NCBI GenBank assembly: GCA_020850415.1
Contig: JADZER010000004.1
Location: forward strand, 102,219 to 166,218
Direction: 5' to 3'
From: Phycisphaerales bacterium
GTDB lineage: Bacteria > Planctomycetota > Phycisphaerae > Phycisphaerales > UBA1924
DNA length: 64,000 bases
Of the stretch, positions 32,948 to 42,376 are shown one piece after another. How positions within the stretch are numbered: position 1 is the first letter of the stretch; every line of letters starts with the position of its first letter. The notes beneath the pieces are model-generated. The model was not told where the DNA came from. It saw nothing but the letters and a program-made list of their open reading frames with translations, and searched no databases. The position numbers and the translations under genes were made by a program.

Positions 32948-34147
32948 CTACTGGTCTGGGCTAGCGGCAGCCGGGGACGCGAGCGACCCCCGCAGGGCCT
33001 CCAGCGCCGCCGCGCCGGGGCGGTCCGGGGGCCCCGCGTCGCCGTACACGAGCAACGCCCCGCGGGGCTCGATCGTCACCGCCGACTCGTCGGCGGCGCC
33101 GAGGTCCAGTCCGAGGCGCCGGGCCAGAAACCGGTACATCGCCGCCCGCTTCGACGGGCCGTAGTCGTGCCCCTCGTCGCCGAAGTGCGCGTTGCCCACG
33201 AGGTCCGCGGCGCCCAGCTCCGCGTAGACGCCGAGGATGTACGGGAACTCGACCCGCGGGGTGTTGCTCGTCCAGTCCGCCCCGTCGGAGATCACCAGCA
33301 TCGGGCGCGGGGCGGCCATCGCCGCGATCTCCGCGTTGTTCGTCACCAGCCCCTCATAGGTATGGATCGGCAGCCCCGTCTCGCACTCGCACCCGCCGAA
33401 GAAATGGGCCGACACCTGCACGCACGGCACGCTCACCGCCACCCGCTCGTCCAACGCCGCGAGCAGAAAGGTTTGCGTCCCCCCGCCCGACGCCCCGGTG
33501 ATCGCGACGCGCGACGCGTCCACATCCTCACGCGAGCACAGGTAGTCCAGCGCCCGCACGCTGTTGTAGCACTGCAGCGACAGCGCCGCCGGGTCGTGGT
33601 GCCCGGCGATGTCGCTCTCGCCCCACCCCACCATGTCGTACGCGAACACCACCGCGCCCATCCGCGCCAGCGTCGCGCAGCGCACCTGCATGTCCCGCCG
33701 GAACCGCCCCTCCGCGTCGTCGCCCGTCGCCCCGAAGTGGCCGTGCGGGCACAGCACCGCCGGGAACGGGCCGCCACGCCCGGTCGGGAGGTAGAGGTTG
33801 CCGGTCACCCGCGACCCGTCGAACGACCGGACCGCGAGATTGACCACCTCGTACCCGTCGAACCGGCGCGGCGCCGACGCGATCGGGTCGAACGCACCCC
33901 GTGCCGCCGCGCTTTCGCCGTTGCGCCCGTCGGCCCGGAGCGTCGGCAGACCCAGCCGCCCGACCAGCAGCGACCGGAGCCCCGCGGCCCGGAGCGACCA
34001 CGCGGCGCCGTCGCCCCACGCGCCCCGCATCGCCTCCATCCGTGCCGCGGCGGCGCCCGGGTCCAGCTCGATCAGCCGCTCGCCCTGCCCCGCCGAACGC
34101 GAGCAAAGCACCGCCGCCAGCATCAGACTCACGACGCCCTTGTGCAT
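32948..34147 (-). CDS. Secreted alpha/beta hydrolase, acetylxylan-esterase-like
   Basis: 399 residues with a short signal peptide. The alpha/beta hydrolase core shows [20 protein letters not shown] (oxyanion side), [14 protein letters not shown], the nucleophile elbow [10 protein letters not shown], then [11 protein letters not shown] with an acidic residue and GDEGHDYG with the catalytic His. The overall order resembles the acetylxylan esterase/DUF-type carbohydrate esterases common in planctomycetes. It probably deacetylates a polysaccharide outside the cell. A TATGCT box stands six bases before ATG 34147. It lies upstream of the cytochrome gene on the same strand, but each has its own promoter. 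Confidence 0.82.
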   Translation of the reverse strand: MHKGVVSLMLAAVLCSRSAGQGERLIELDPGAAAARMEAMRGAWGDGAAWSLRAAGLRSLLVGRLGLPTLRADGRNGESAAARGAFDPIASAPRRFDGYEVVNLAVRSFDGSRVTGNLYLPTGRGGPFPAVLCPHGHFGATGDDAEGRFRRDMQVRCATLARMGAVVFAYDMVGWGESDIAGHHDPAALSLQCYNSVRALDYLCSREDVDASRVAITGASGGGTQTFLLAALDERVAVSVPCVQVSAHFFGGCECETGLPIHTYEGLVTNNAEIAAMAAPRPMLVISDGADWTSNTPRVEFPYILGVYAELGAADLVGNAHFGDEGHDYGPSKRAAMYRFLARRLGLDLGAADESAVTIEPRGALLVYGDAGPPDRPGAAALEALRGSLASPAAASPDQ

Positions 34148-34153
34148 CCGCCC

Positions 34154-34159
34154 AGCATA
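34154..34159 (-). promoter_or_regulatory. TATGCT -10 box, leaderless esterase gene
   Basis: TATGCT on the minus strand, six bases before ATG 34147. Confidence 0.6.
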
Positions 34160-34180
34160 CCGGGCCGCGCCGACGCCCGC

Positions 34181-35308
34181 TCAGCAGCCCGCGACCCAGT
34201 CGTTCAGGAACGCCAGCACATCCAGCGTGTTGACCGCCCCGTCGTCGTTCCAGTCCGCGAGGGCCTCCCCCGCCGCCCAGGCGTTCAGGAACGCCAGAAC
34301 ATCGAGCGTGTTGACCGCCCCGTCTCCGTTCAGATCGGCCTCGCACGCCCCCCCGCACGACGCGACATCGACGGCGAGCATGCCGGTCGCGTCGTCGGCC
34401 AGCAGCACGGCGCCGCCGGCCCGGGCGACATCCCACGCGTACAGCGCCGAGTCGAGCACGCCGACCTGCACCGGGTCGGAGGGGTCGCCGACATCGATCA
34501 CCGCCATCCCGCCCTCGCCGGCGGCCACAAACGCCAGCCCCGCGCCGAGCGCAACCTGCTCGGCGCTGCCCGGGGTCGCGCACACGCCGAGCGCCGAGGG
34601 GTGCGCCGGGTCGCTGACATCGACCACATAGAGCCCCGCGTCGTCGCTCGCCAGATACGCCACCGTCCCCTCGACAACCACCCCCGCGCCGCGCCTGTCG
34701 GTGAGATACTCGCCGAGCAGCACCGGGGCCGCCGGGTCCGACGCGTCGAGGACCCGCATCCCGTTGAACCGGTCGCCGACGAACACCGTCTGCCCGACGG
34801 CGAAGACCGACATCGGCGCCCCGAGCACCTCGCTGTACTGGCCGAGCAGCGTGGGCGTGGCCGGGTCGGTGACATCCACGACCCGCAACCCGCCCCCGAA
34901 CCCGCCGGCGAGATAGGCGACCGAGCCGACCACATGCACGGCGTAGCAGTTGGCCCCGTAGGTTCCAAGCAGCGTCGGTGCGCCGGGGTCGGCGATGTCG
35001 ATGATCGCCAGACCGCCCGTCCCGTCGGCGAGATACGCCACCGACCCGGCCAAAAAGACATCGTACGAGTACCCCGGCGTGTCCAGCGTTCCGAGCACCA
35101 CCGGCCCCGCAGGGTCGTGGATGTCAACGACCGCCAGGCCCGCGCTCCCGCATGCGCAGCACGCCAGCCCGCCCGAGATCGCGACCGCCCGCGCCACGCC
35201 CGGCGTGTCGGCGATGCCGAGCAACACGGGCTCGCACTGCGCCTGTGCGCCGGCCGAGACCGCCCCGAACGCCACCCACGCCGCCGACAAGAAGCGCTGC
35301 ATGTCCAT
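34181..35308 (-). CDS. Secreted LVIVD beta-propeller with dockerin-like tag
   Basis: 375 residues. A signal peptide ends near AQAQ. About seven repeats of the LVIVD type follow (GLAVVDIHDPAGPVVLGT, GLAIIDIADPGAPTLLG, GLRVVDVTDPATPTLLGQ and so on), which build a surface beta-propeller. The C-terminus carries two dockerin-like loops, DLNGDGAVNTLDVLAFLNAW and DWNDDGAVNTLDVLAFLNDW, and ends AGC, like the VCBS protein at 15059-16330. GAGGAG precedes ATG 35308, with a TACGAT box further upstream. Ligand and partner are unknown. Confidence 0.87.
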   Translation of the reverse strand: MDMQRFLSAAWVAFGAVSAGAQAQCEPVLLGIADTPGVARAVAISGGLACCACGSAGLAVVDIHDPAGPVVLGTLDTPGYSYDVFLAGSVAYLADGTGGLAIIDIADPGAPTLLGTYGANCYAVHVVGSVAYLAGGFGGGLRVVDVTDPATPTLLGQYSEVLGAPMSVFAVGQTVFVGDRFNGMRVLDASDPAAPVLLGEYLTDRRGAGVVVEGTVAYLASDDAGLYVVDVSDPAHPSALGVCATPGSAEQVALGAGLAFVAAGEGGMAVIDVGDPSDPVQVGVLDSALYAWDVARAGGAVLLADDATGMLAVDVASCGGACEADLNGDGAVNTLDVLAFLNAWAAGEALADWNDDGAVNTLDVLAFLNDWVAGC

Positions 35309-35541
35309 GATGTGCTCCTCTGAGCCCGGTCAACGGACGCGGCCGAAAGCCGCAGGGGACGAATCCCCTCGTCGCGCCCGCTCCCGAGCACACCACATCG
35401 TATCGCGCGCCGCCGCCCGCCACATCGGCCGCGCACCCCTCCCTCGCACCGCGCCGCACGGCGCCGCGCAGCGCACACCCCCGGCGCGCACCGACACCCT
35501 CGGTATCCCGTCTTCTGCGTTCGCGCCCGGCCTCCGCCGGT

Positions 35542-35808
35542 TCAGCCCGCGCCGTCACCGCGCGCACGACCGTCCGCCCGGGCATCGCCTGCGACAAGGA
35601 AGAAACACACCATGCCGGCGAAAGCCGCCCCAGCGAGCGCCGCGCCCAACACACCGGTGGTCAGCGCGGTCCGGGCGTTGTCGCTCAAGCCGCCCGGGTC
35701 GATCACCGAGCCGAGCGCGAGAACGACGCCGTAGGTCAGGGCGAACCACAGGACCACCGCCCCGACCGCCGCGAACACAGCGAGCACGATGCGTGTGCCG
35801 TGTGCCAT
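35542..35808 (-). CDS. Small two- or three-helix membrane protein
   Basis: 88 residues with two or three hydrophobic helices: IVLAVFAAVGAVVLWFALTY, VVLALGSVI and AALAGAAFAGMVCFFLV, followed by a charged tail. No family is recognised. The reading frame is supported by a TAGGCT box six bases before ATG 35808, the same leaderless arrangement seen at many genes in this window. It stands alone between the propeller gene and the ferredoxin-like gene. Likely an inner-membrane protein of unknown role. Confidence 0.6.
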   Translation of the reverse strand: MAHGTRIVLAVFAAVGAVVLWFALTYGVVLALGSVIDPGGLSDNARTALTTGVLGAALAGAAFAGMVCFFLVAGDARADGRARGDGAG

Positions 35809-35814
35809 GCCCGC

Positions 35815-35820
35815 AGCCTA
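35815..35820 (-). promoter_or_regulatory. TAGGCT -10 box, leaderless small membrane gene
   Basis: TAGGCT on the minus strand, six bases before ATG 35808. Confidence 0.55.
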
Positions 35821-35926
35821 CCAAACGGTGCGCAAAAGCAAACAAAAATGTCCCAAATAGCCCGAGCGCCGGGCCCGCGCCCCGCCCGCGCCCCCCGATC
35901 GCACTTTGTTCGCACGCCCGCGGGGG

Positions 35927-36226
35927 TCAGGAACCCCCGTCCCCCGTCGCCTCCGCCACCACGCCCTTGTCACGCTCGCCGCTCTGCTTGTAGCCCGTCC
36001 GGGCCTCCGCATACTTCTGCGGCGAGATCTTCAGGTCCGGCTCCACGCCCCTGGTGTGCTGGTCGTGCAGGTGCTCCAGGAACGGCACGCACCACCCGCA
36101 CCCCGTGCCCGCGTCCAGGCACTCGGAGATCAGCGACGCCACCGGCGGGTTCTCCCGCGCCAAGTACGCCCGGATCTTCCGCAGCGAGACCCGGTAGCAC
36201 AGACACACATGATCGTCCTGGTCCAT
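35927..36226 (-). CDS. BFD-like [2Fe-2S]-binding protein
   Basis: 99 residues. The four cysteines of a bacterioferritin-associated-ferredoxin-type domain are in place: CLCYRVSLRKIRAYL at the N-terminus and GTGCGWCVPFLEHLHD about 40 residues later. The remaining 40 residues are a polar, probably disordered tail. BFD-like proteins hold one [2Fe-2S] cluster and pass electrons or release stored iron; here no bacterioferritin gene is adjacent. A TAGAAT box lies five bases before ATG 36226, so the message is leaderless. It is divergent from the serine hydrolase gene. Confidence 0.85.
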   Translation of the reverse strand: MDQDDHVCLCYRVSLRKIRAYLARENPPVASLISECLDAGTGCGWCVPFLEHLHDQHTRGVEPDLKISPQKYAEARTGYKQSGERDKGVVAEATGDGGS

Positions 36227-36231
36227 GGGGC

Positions 36232-36237
36232 ATTCTA
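36232..36237 (-). promoter_or_regulatory. TAGAAT -10 box, leaderless BFD-like gene
   Basis: TAGAAT on the minus strand, five bases before ATG 36226. Confidence 0.55.
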
Positions 36238-36338
36238 TATGCCGCGCCGTGCCGCCCGGTGCGCGGGTCTCGGATACGCTGCAATCCGTACCCGCGTGTC
36301 GCCAACAAGCACGCGACCACCCAGGGAGAGAGCCCGCC

Positions 36339-38753
36339 ATGCCGTTCGCCCGCACCGCCCGCACGCTCGTCCTCGCGAGTCTCGCTTCGACCCTCTGGGC
36401 CCAGGCGCAGCCGACCGAGACCGCCCCGAGCCTCGACGACCGCCTCGCCTGGATCAGCGCCGAGTTCGACCGGGCCCTGGCCGAGCACCACGCCCCCGGC
36501 GCCGCCCTCGCCGTCATCAAGGACGGCGAGGTCATCCTGCTCGGGGGCTTTGGCGTCGCCGATACCGACACCGGCCGGCCCGTCACCCCCGACACCCGAT
36601 TCGCTGTCGGCTCGACGACCAAGGCCTTCACCGCGTCCGCCATCGGCATGCTGGTGGACGAGGGGCGCATGAGCTTCGACGAGCCCGCCCGCACCCACCT
36701 GCCCGCCTTCCACCTCGCCGATCCCGACGCCGACAGCCAGGTCGTCATCCGCGACCTGCTCTGCCACCGCGCGGGCCTGGCGGTCATGAACGCGTCGTGG
36801 TACGGCGTCCCGGGCGTCACCCGCGACGAGATCATCGAGATCGTCGGGCGCGCCGAGCTGCTGTTCCCCTTCCGCGAGCAGTGGAACTACTCCAACGAGA
36901 GCTTCCTCGCCGCGGGCCTGGCCGCCGGCAACGCCGCCGGGACCGACTGGGACACCCTCATCGCCACGCGGATCCTCGGCCCGCTCGGCATGACCGAGAC
37001 GAACACGACCTACGACGCCGCCCAGGCCGACACGCTCATGGCCAAGGGCTATTTCTGGCACGCCGACAAGGGCGAGCTCGAGCATCAGCCCATGCGCAAC
37101 GCCGACGCCATCGCCCCCGCCGGCTCGATCAACTCCAGCGTCCGCGACATGAGCCGCTGGGTCATCTTCCAGCTCGGGCGCGGCGAGATCGACGGGAGCC
37201 GGCTCCTCAGCGAGACCACGCACGCCGAGACCTGGACCCACCACATGGACCTCGACATGGGGCCCCTCCCCGGCGCCTACGGCCTCGGCTGGTTCCTCGG
37301 CGAGTGGGAGGGCCGGCGCATGGTCGAGCACGCCGGCGGCATCGACGGCTTCACCGCCGAAGTCGCCATGCTCCCCGAGGAGAACCTCGGCATGGTCATG
37401 CTCACCAACCAGTTCGGGAGCCCCCTGCAGGAGCAGTCGCGCAAGATCGTCTTCCGCGGCATGCTCGGCGATATCTCCGAGACCGCCGCCCCGGTCTCCG
37501 ACGAAGACTTCGGGCCCTTCCTCGGCGACTACACCGCCAACTTCGGATCGTTCAAGGGCGCGACCATGAAGGTCCTCGTCCAGAACGGGCGCCTCGCCGT
37601 CGATGTCCCGGGGCAGATGGTCTACGAGCTCGCAGCGCCCGACGACCAGGGCAAGCGGGCCTTCACCATCACCGACGCCGTCGCCGTCAAGTTCAACCAG
37701 AACGACCGGGGCGAGGTCTTCTCGCTCACCATCTTCCAGGGCGGCATGACCTTCGAGGTGATCCGCGCCGGTCTCGAGGCCCCCATCGAGATCGACCTGG
37801 CCGAGGCCCGCGACTACCTCGGCGTCTACCACCTCGACGCCCCCGGGCAGCAGACCGATGTCTCCGTCCTCCTCCAGAACAACCGCCTCGCCATCGACCA
37901 CCCCGGTCAGATGGTCTACGAGCTCTACCCCCCCGACGCCGACGGCTGGATGACCTTCCGCGTCACCGACGCCATCCGCGTCCGCTTCGACCGCGACGAA
38001 GCCGGCAAGGTCGTCTCCATCACCCACCACCAGGGCGGCGCCGAGAGCGTCCTCCCCCGCCTCCGCGGCCCCGCCGAAGCCGAGTTGCTCCCCACCGTCG
38101 AGGACCTCCTCGCCCGCGCCGCCGAGGCCGGCGCCGTCGCCACCGGCGCCACGCTCCGCTCCCTCACGCTCGAGGGCTCCGTCCGCGCCGTCCACATGGG
38201 CCTCGCCGGCCCGGAACGCGCCGCCTACACCGCCGACGGCAAGGTCTTCACCTCCCTCGACCTCGGCGGCGGACGCCTCACCGAGACCTGGATCGACGGC
38301 GAACGCGCCCTCACTCGCTCCTTCGCCGCCGGCGACACCGAGCTCACCCCCGACCAGCAGGCCGCCGCCCTCCTCCAGAGCCCCCTCGCCTGGGCCACCG
38401 ACTGGCGCGAGAGCTTTGACACCGTCGCCGTCACCGCGAAGCGACCCTTCGACAACCGCGACGCCTTCGCCATCCGCGTCACCCGCGGCGACCAAGAGGC
38501 CACTATGTTCCTCGACGCCGAAACCAGCATGCCCCTGGCCATCCAAGCCACCATCGAAACCGGCCTCGGCGGCGCCATCCCCATCACCCTCCGCCTCTCC
38601 GACTGGCGCCAGGTCGGCCCCGTCAAGATCGCCCATCGCCAGGAAGTCGAGCTCCCGATGGCGGGGATCCTGCGCACCGAGTATGCCACGGTCGAGGTGA
38701 ACCAGCCCATCGACGAATCGGTCTTCCACGCCCCGGAGGTCATGGGGGGCTGA
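36339..38753 (+). CDS. Secreted serine hydrolase, class C beta-lactamase fold
   Basis: 804 residues with a signal peptide (cut near AQAQ). The penicillin-binding-type catalytic domain holds the SxxK motif in AVGSTTKAFTASAIG, the YxN motif in WNYSNESFLAAG, and a later HAGGIDGFTAE in place of KTG. Residues about 400-560 contain two similar lipocalin-like repeats (LGDYTANFGSFKGATM and LGVYHLDAPGQQTDV), and a C-terminal domain follows (YATVEVNQPIDESVFHAPEV). Such proteins are esterases or D-aminopeptidases more often than true beta-lactamases. GGGAG precedes ATG 36339, and a TACGCT box lies near 36273. Its 3' end overlaps the convergent PhnP-like gene by 14 bases. Confidence 0.85.
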   Translation: MPFARTARTLVLASLASTLWAQAQPTETAPSLDDRLAWISAEFDRALAEHHAPGAALAVIKDGEVILLGGFGVADTDTGRPVTPDTRFAVGSTTKAFTASAIGMLVDEGRMSFDEPARTHLPAFHLADPDADSQVVIRDLLCHRAGLAVMNASWYGVPGVTRDEIIEIVGRAELLFPFREQWNYSNESFLAAGLAAGNAAGTDWDTLIATRILGPLGMTETNTTYDAAQADTLMAKGYFWHADKGELEHQPMRNADAIAPAGSINSSVRDMSRWVIFQLGRGEIDGSRLLSETTHAETWTHHMDLDMGPLPGAYGLGWFLGEWEGRRMVEHAGGIDGFTAEVAMLPEENLGMVMLTNQFGSPLQEQSRKIVFRGMLGDISETAAPVSDEDFGPFLGDYTANFGSFKGATMKVLVQNGRLAVDVPGQMVYELAAPDDQGKRAFTITDAVAVKFNQNDRGEVFSLTIFQGGMTFEVIRAGLEAPIEIDLAEARDYLGVYHLDAPGQQTDVSVLLQNNRLAIDHPGQMVYELYPPDADGWMTFRVTDAIRVRFDRDEAGKVVSITHHQGGAESVLPRLRGPAEAELLPTVEDLLARAAEAGAVATGATLRSLTLEGSVRAVHMGLAGPERAAYTADGKVFTSLDLGGGRLTETWIDGERALTRSFAAGDTELTPDQQAAALLQSPLAWATDWRESFDTVAVTAKRPFDNRDAFAIRVTRGDQEATMFLDAETSMPLAIQATIETGLGGAIPITLRLSDWRQVGPVKIAHRQEVELPMAGILRTEYATVEVNQPIDESVFHAPEVMGG

Positions 38754-39639
38754 CGCCCACCTCCAACCCATCCCACGCCAGCCCCATCCCCCGCGGCAGC
38801 CCCGCGTCCGTCTCCTCGTGCCCCAGGTCGTGGCTCATATGCACGAACCAGGTCCGCGCCGCCCCCACCTCGTGTGCCACGCTCACCGCCTGCCCCACCG
38901 TCAGGTGCGTCGGGTGGTGCCGGTGACGCAGCGCGTCGAGCACCAGCGTGTTCAGGCCGCGGAGGTGGGGCCAGGTCTCCGGCGGGACCGCCGACACATC
39001 GGTGCAGTACGCCAGCGGCAGGACAGCGTTGTCCCCATCCGGCTCGGAGAGCCGGACCACCTCACCCTCCGGCTCGGAGAGCCGGGCCACCTCAACCCCC
39101 GGCTCGGAGAGCCGGGCCACCTGATCGAACCGGTACCCCAGCACCGGCAGCCGCCCGTGCAGCAGGTGCAGCGGCGTGACGCGCAGCCCGAACAGCTCGA
39201 ACGCCGTCCCGGGCGTCACCCGGTGCGCGATCAGCGTCGCCACGAACGACTTCTGCACATTGCCCGCCTTGTCGAAGATGTGCGCGTACACCCGGCGCAG
39301 CCCCTCCAGCGTGTGCGCGTCGGCGTAGATATCGATCGGCGCGTCCATCAGCACATTGAACCGGCGTACCTCGTCGAGCCCCCAGGTGTGGTCCACATGG
39401 TTGTGCGTCAGCAGGATCGCGTCCACCCGGTCCAGCCCCGCCCGCAAAGCCTGCTCGCGCAGGTCCGGCCCCGCGTCGATCAGGATCGTCCGGGGCTGAC
39501 CCGACGGGTCGGTGAACCGCAGGCACGCGCTGGTGCGCAGGCGCCGGTCGCGCGGGTCTTGCGACCGGCACACCGCGCAGCCGCACCCGATCGCCGGGAC
39601 GCCCGAGCTGGTGCCGGTGCCGAGAAAGGTGAGCCGCAT
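38740..39639 (-). CDS. PhnP-like metallo-beta-lactamase hydrolase
   Basis: 299 residues. It begins MRLTFLGTGTSSGVPAIGC, continues with CxxC (CGCAVC) and has the intact metal motif LLTHNHVDHTWGLDE, then HLLHGRLPVLGYRF and the late FVHMSHDLGHEE. This is the PhnP/RNase Z-like phosphodiesterase group (PhnP hydrolyses a cyclic ribose phosphate). Between the barrel segments it carries a non-family insertion of three 10-residue repeats (VARLSEPEGE) made by a 30-bp DNA repeat at 39039-39128. A TATGCT box lies five bases before ATG 39639. No other phosphonate genes are near. Confidence 0.85.
   Translation of the reverse strand: MRLTFLGTGTSSGVPAIGCGCAVCRSQDPRDRRLRTSACLRFTDPSGQPRTILIDAGPDLREQALRAGLDRVDAILLTHNHVDHTWGLDEVRRFNVLMDAPIDIYADAHTLEGLRRVYAHIFDKAGNVQKSFVATLIAHRVTPGTAFELFGLRVTPLHLLHGRLPVLGYRFDQVARLSEPGVEVARLSEPEGEVVRLSEPDGDNAVLPLAYCTDVSAVPPETWPHLRGLNTLVLDALRHRHHPTHLTVGQAVSVAHEVGAARTWFVHMSHDLGHEETDAGLPRGMGLAWDGLEVGVSPP
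39039..39128. repeat. Three tandem 30-bp repeats inside the PhnP-like gene
   Basis: Three consecutive 30-bp copies, each containing the palindrome CCGGCTCGGAGAGCCGG (the third slightly offset). In frame they encode VARLSEP-type decapeptides. Confidence 0.9.
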
Positions 39640-39644
39640 GGACG

Positions 39645-39650
39645 AGCATA
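39645..39650 (-). promoter_or_regulatory. TATGCT -10 box, leaderless PhnP-like gene
   Basis: TATGCT on the minus strand, five bases before ATG 39639. Confidence 0.55.
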
Positions 39651-39674
39651 GCGGGCGCCCCGAAGCCCCGGCGG

Positions 39675-41318
39675 TCAGGATTCCGCGTCCTCGGCCCGAC
39701 GGACCCGCCGGCGCGCGATCGCCGAGACTTCCTCGGACACCGGCGCCGGGCTGTCGCCGGCGTGCCCCGCCGCCGCGTCCGCGCCCCGGTGGCACATCTC
39801 CGCGAGCCCCGCGCGGATCGCGAACCGCGCGATCTCCAGACGCGTCGTGATCCCCAGCTTCTTGCAGATGCTGTCGCGGTGACGCTCCACCGTCCGCTGG
39901 CTCCGGTGCAGCAGCCGACCGATCTCCGCGTACGAGAACCCCTCCCCCACCAGCACCAGCACCTCCACCTCCCGCGGGCTCAGGAGCGCCAGCGCCCCCG
40001 GCTCGTGGTGCTCGGGGTGCACGATCGCGGCGTCGGGCGCCACCCGGCCGTCCACCCGCTCCCACGCCCGGAGCCGGCGCGACACGCTCAGCACCATGTG
40101 CCCCTCCCGGTGCGGCGCCGGGATGGGGTGGAAATAGATCAGGTCGCGCAGGCCATCGTTGATGCTCTCGTACGCGAGACACACCCCCTCGTCGCACACC
40201 CGCCGCACGAACGCCAGCCGCTCCGCGAGCATCTCCGGCGCGACGCACCGCCCCAGGTGCGCCGGCGCGGCGTCGCCCGGCGCCGACCGGTACCGGTCCC
40301 GCCAGGCAAGCCACGCCAGCGACCGCGGGTTCGCGTACGCGATCGAGCCGTCGCGGTCGGTGACCGTCACGCAGCACCCGCTGTGCAGCGTCAGCAGCCG
40401 CCACAGCCGCGCCGCACCCAGCCGCTCCGCGCTCAACCGAGCCTGCCGCTCCTCGGCCTCGAAGTCCGCGCTCTGCGCCGGCTCGGGCCCCTGCACCCCC
40501 GCCGGCGGCCCGCGCCGCACCCGTGTCAGGTGCGTGACCGTGTCAGAAAGCTCCAGCGGGTCGCACTGCGCCAGCGACAGCACCGCGTCCTGCTCGGGGC
40601 TCCCCGGGTCGGCCAGCCCCGCGTTGATCGCAAAGCCCGCCACCTCCAGGCGCGACACGATGCCCAGCTTGGAGCAGATGTTGTCCCGGTGACGCTCCAC
40701 CGTCCGCCCGCTGCAGCCCAGCATGCCGGCGATCTCGGGGTACGCGTGCCCCTCGCCCACCAGCACCAGCACCTCCAGCTCGCGGGGGCTCAGCAGCGCC
40801 AGCCCGCCGGGGAAGTGGTCCCGCGCGAACACGACCTCACAACCCGGGAAGTTCTGGGCGAGCACGCGCTCGGCCGACCGCATGGGACGGCACACGCTCA
40901 TCACCGCCGGCTGCCCCTCAAACCCGACGGCCGGCGTCAGCGTCACCAGGTCGCGCCGACCCTCGTCGATGCTCTCGTACACCACCGTCACGCCCTCGTC
41001 GCACACCCGGCGCATGAACCCGAGACGCTCGGACGCCATGGCCGGCGGGCAGTAGTGCTCCACCCGCAGCGGCCGAAGGTGGGAGATCGGCGCAGGGGAC
41101 CGCCTGTCCAGGCTCCGCCGGTTCTCCTCGTTGAGGTACACGATCGTCCCGTCCCGGTTGGTGAAGGTCACGCCGCAGTGCGTGACCCGCGTCAGCAGGG
41201 TCCAGAGCCGCCCGATCCCCGCCCGCTCGGCGAACGCCGAGCCAGAGCCCGACGCCCCGCAATCGGGGGCTCGGGGGCCGTCCGGCCGGGGGGGTTGGTG
41301 CTGCTCGTTCGGCATCAT
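39675..41318 (-). CDS. Double PAS-LuxR regulator (PAS-HTH-PAS-HTH)
   Basis: 547 residues made of two full copies of one module. Copy 1: PAS-like VTFTNRDGTIVYLNEENRRS, then LuxR-type HTH LLSPRELEVLVLVGEGHAYP to SGRTVERHRDNICSKLGI. Copy 2, after about residue 265: VTVTDRDGSIAYANPRSLAW, then LLSPREVEVLVLVGEGFSYA to SQRTVERHRDSICKKLGI. Each ends with RLEVAGFAINAGL or RLEIARFAIRAGL. Two DNA-binding domains on one chain are unusual and could act as a built-in dimer. A TATGCT box at 41335-41340 makes the ATG pair at 41318/41315 the likely start. Ligands and targets are unknown. Confidence 0.85.
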   Translation of the reverse strand: MMPNEQHQPPRPDGPRAPDCGASGSGSAFAERAGIGRLWTLLTRVTHCGVTFTNRDGTIVYLNEENRRSLDRRSPAPISHLRPLRVEHYCPPAMASERLGFMRRVCDEGVTVVYESIDEGRRDLVTLTPAVGFEGQPAVMSVCRPMRSAERVLAQNFPGCEVVFARDHFPGGLALLSPRELEVLVLVGEGHAYPEIAGMLGCSGRTVERHRDNICSKLGIVSRLEVAGFAINAGLADPGSPEQDAVLSLAQCDPLELSDTVTHLTRVRRGPPAGVQGPEPAQSADFEAEERQARLSAERLGAARLWRLLTLHSGCCVTVTDRDGSIAYANPRSLAWLAWRDRYRSAPGDAAPAHLGRCVAPEMLAERLAFVRRVCDEGVCLAYESINDGLRDLIYFHPIPAPHREGHMVLSVSRRLRAWERVDGRVAPDAAIVHPEHHEPGALALLSPREVEVLVLVGEGFSYAEIGRLLHRSQRTVERHRDSICKKLGITTRLEIARFAIRAGLAEMCHRGADAAAGHAGDSPAPVSEEVSAIARRRVRRAEDAES

Positions 41319-41430
41319 CGCATCGACGCCGCACAGCATACCCACATCTGCTAAATGTCACTCACAAGTCCGCTATTGGCGGCACGCCCTCCCCCCTTGC
41401 GCACCGCCCGGCCCGCCCGCGCCAAGCCAC

Positions 41431-42201
41431 CTACCCGGCCCGCACCCGCTGGTCGGCCATGCGCCGCACCGGGCCGGTGAATGCCAGGGGGTCGTACCCC
41501 GACGCCTCCAGCTCGGCCTGCTCCGGCGGCGTCGGGAGCTCGGCCAGCCCCGCCCGGATCGCGAACCGCGCCAGCTGCACCCGGTTGTTCGCCCCGAGCT
41601 TCTGACCCAGCCGGTCGCGGTGCCGCTCGATCGTCCGCACGCTCCGGTGCAGGTGTGCCGCGATCTCCGAGTAGCTCAGGCCCTCGGCGATCAGCACCAG
41701 CACCTCCAGCTCCCGCAGCGACAGCGACGCGAACACCCCCGGGTCGTGGTGCACCACCACGACCGGCTCGGGCTCGCCCGGGCGCGTCGCCCCGATCCGC
41801 TCCCACGGCTGCATCCGCCGAGAGATGATCAGCGCCGCAGCCCGCCCGTCCGCCAGATCCACTGGACGCATCGTCACCCGGTACCGGATGTTGCGGCAGA
41901 TGCTCTCGTAGACCACCGCCTGCCCGCGCTCGCAGACCCGCTCGCACAGCTCCCGGCGCTCACGCAGCAGCGCGGGCGTGGTGGTCGTGTCGCAGAACAG
42001 ATTGCCGCTCGCCGGGCCGGTGTGCTTGGTCTCACGCCAGTGCAGCCAGCGCTGGGCGACGCCGTTGGCGAAGAGGACCGTCCCCTCCCGGTCGCACACC
42101 ACGACATTCACCCCCGTGTCCTCACACAGTGCCAGCCATGCCTGACCGAGTTCCGAGGGCGGGATGAGCCCCCCGGCGTTGCTCATGCTGTGGTCATTCA
42201 C
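41431..42201 (-). CDS. PAS-LuxR transcriptional regulator
   Basis: 256 residues. PAS-like domain with VNVVVCDREGTVLFANGVAQ and WLHWRETK, then the LuxR HTH (LSLRELEVLVLIAEGLSYSE to SVRTIERHRDRLGQKLGA) and the NNRVQLARFAIRAGL tail shared with its neighbours. It is one of three adjacent regulator genes holding four such modules. The GTG at 42201 has GGAGG upstream; an ATG 15 bases downstream is possible. It presumably binds DNA as a dimer in response to a small ligand or redox signal sensed by the PAS domain. Confidence 0.83.
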   Translation of the reverse strand: MNDHSMSNAGGLIPPSELGQAWLALCEDTGVNVVVCDREGTVLFANGVAQRWLHWRETKHTGPASGNLFCDTTTTPALLRERRELCERVCERGQAVVYESICRNIRYRVTMRPVDLADGRAAALIISRRMQPWERIGATRPGEPEPVVVVHHDPGVFASLSLRELEVLVLIAEGLSYSEIAAHLHRSVRTIERHRDRLGQKLGANNRVQLARFAIRAGLAELPTPPEQAELEASGYDPLAFTGPVRRMADQRVRAG

Positions 42202-42376
42202 GAGGGGCCTCCGCACGCCGAGTTGCCCGCTCCCTCCGGTTGCGCCGCCGGAGAGTATCGCACCTCATGGGCGCGCTGGTTGAGCGATTATACCCAAAAC
42301 TCCGAACCCCGTGTCGGGCGCTCCTGCGGTCCTCATCTGCATGCCCCGTGCATATGCATCGAAAGGCCCGGATCGG

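Noticed and set aside
36226..36339. Plus-strand start of the serine hydrolase at 36225
   Set aside because: The extension overlaps the divergent ferredoxin-like start and its promoter. The signal peptide begins at 36339 with a ribosome site.
39039..39128. CRISPR array
   Set aside because: The three 30-bp copies are contiguous with no spacers, and they are in frame within a recognised gene.
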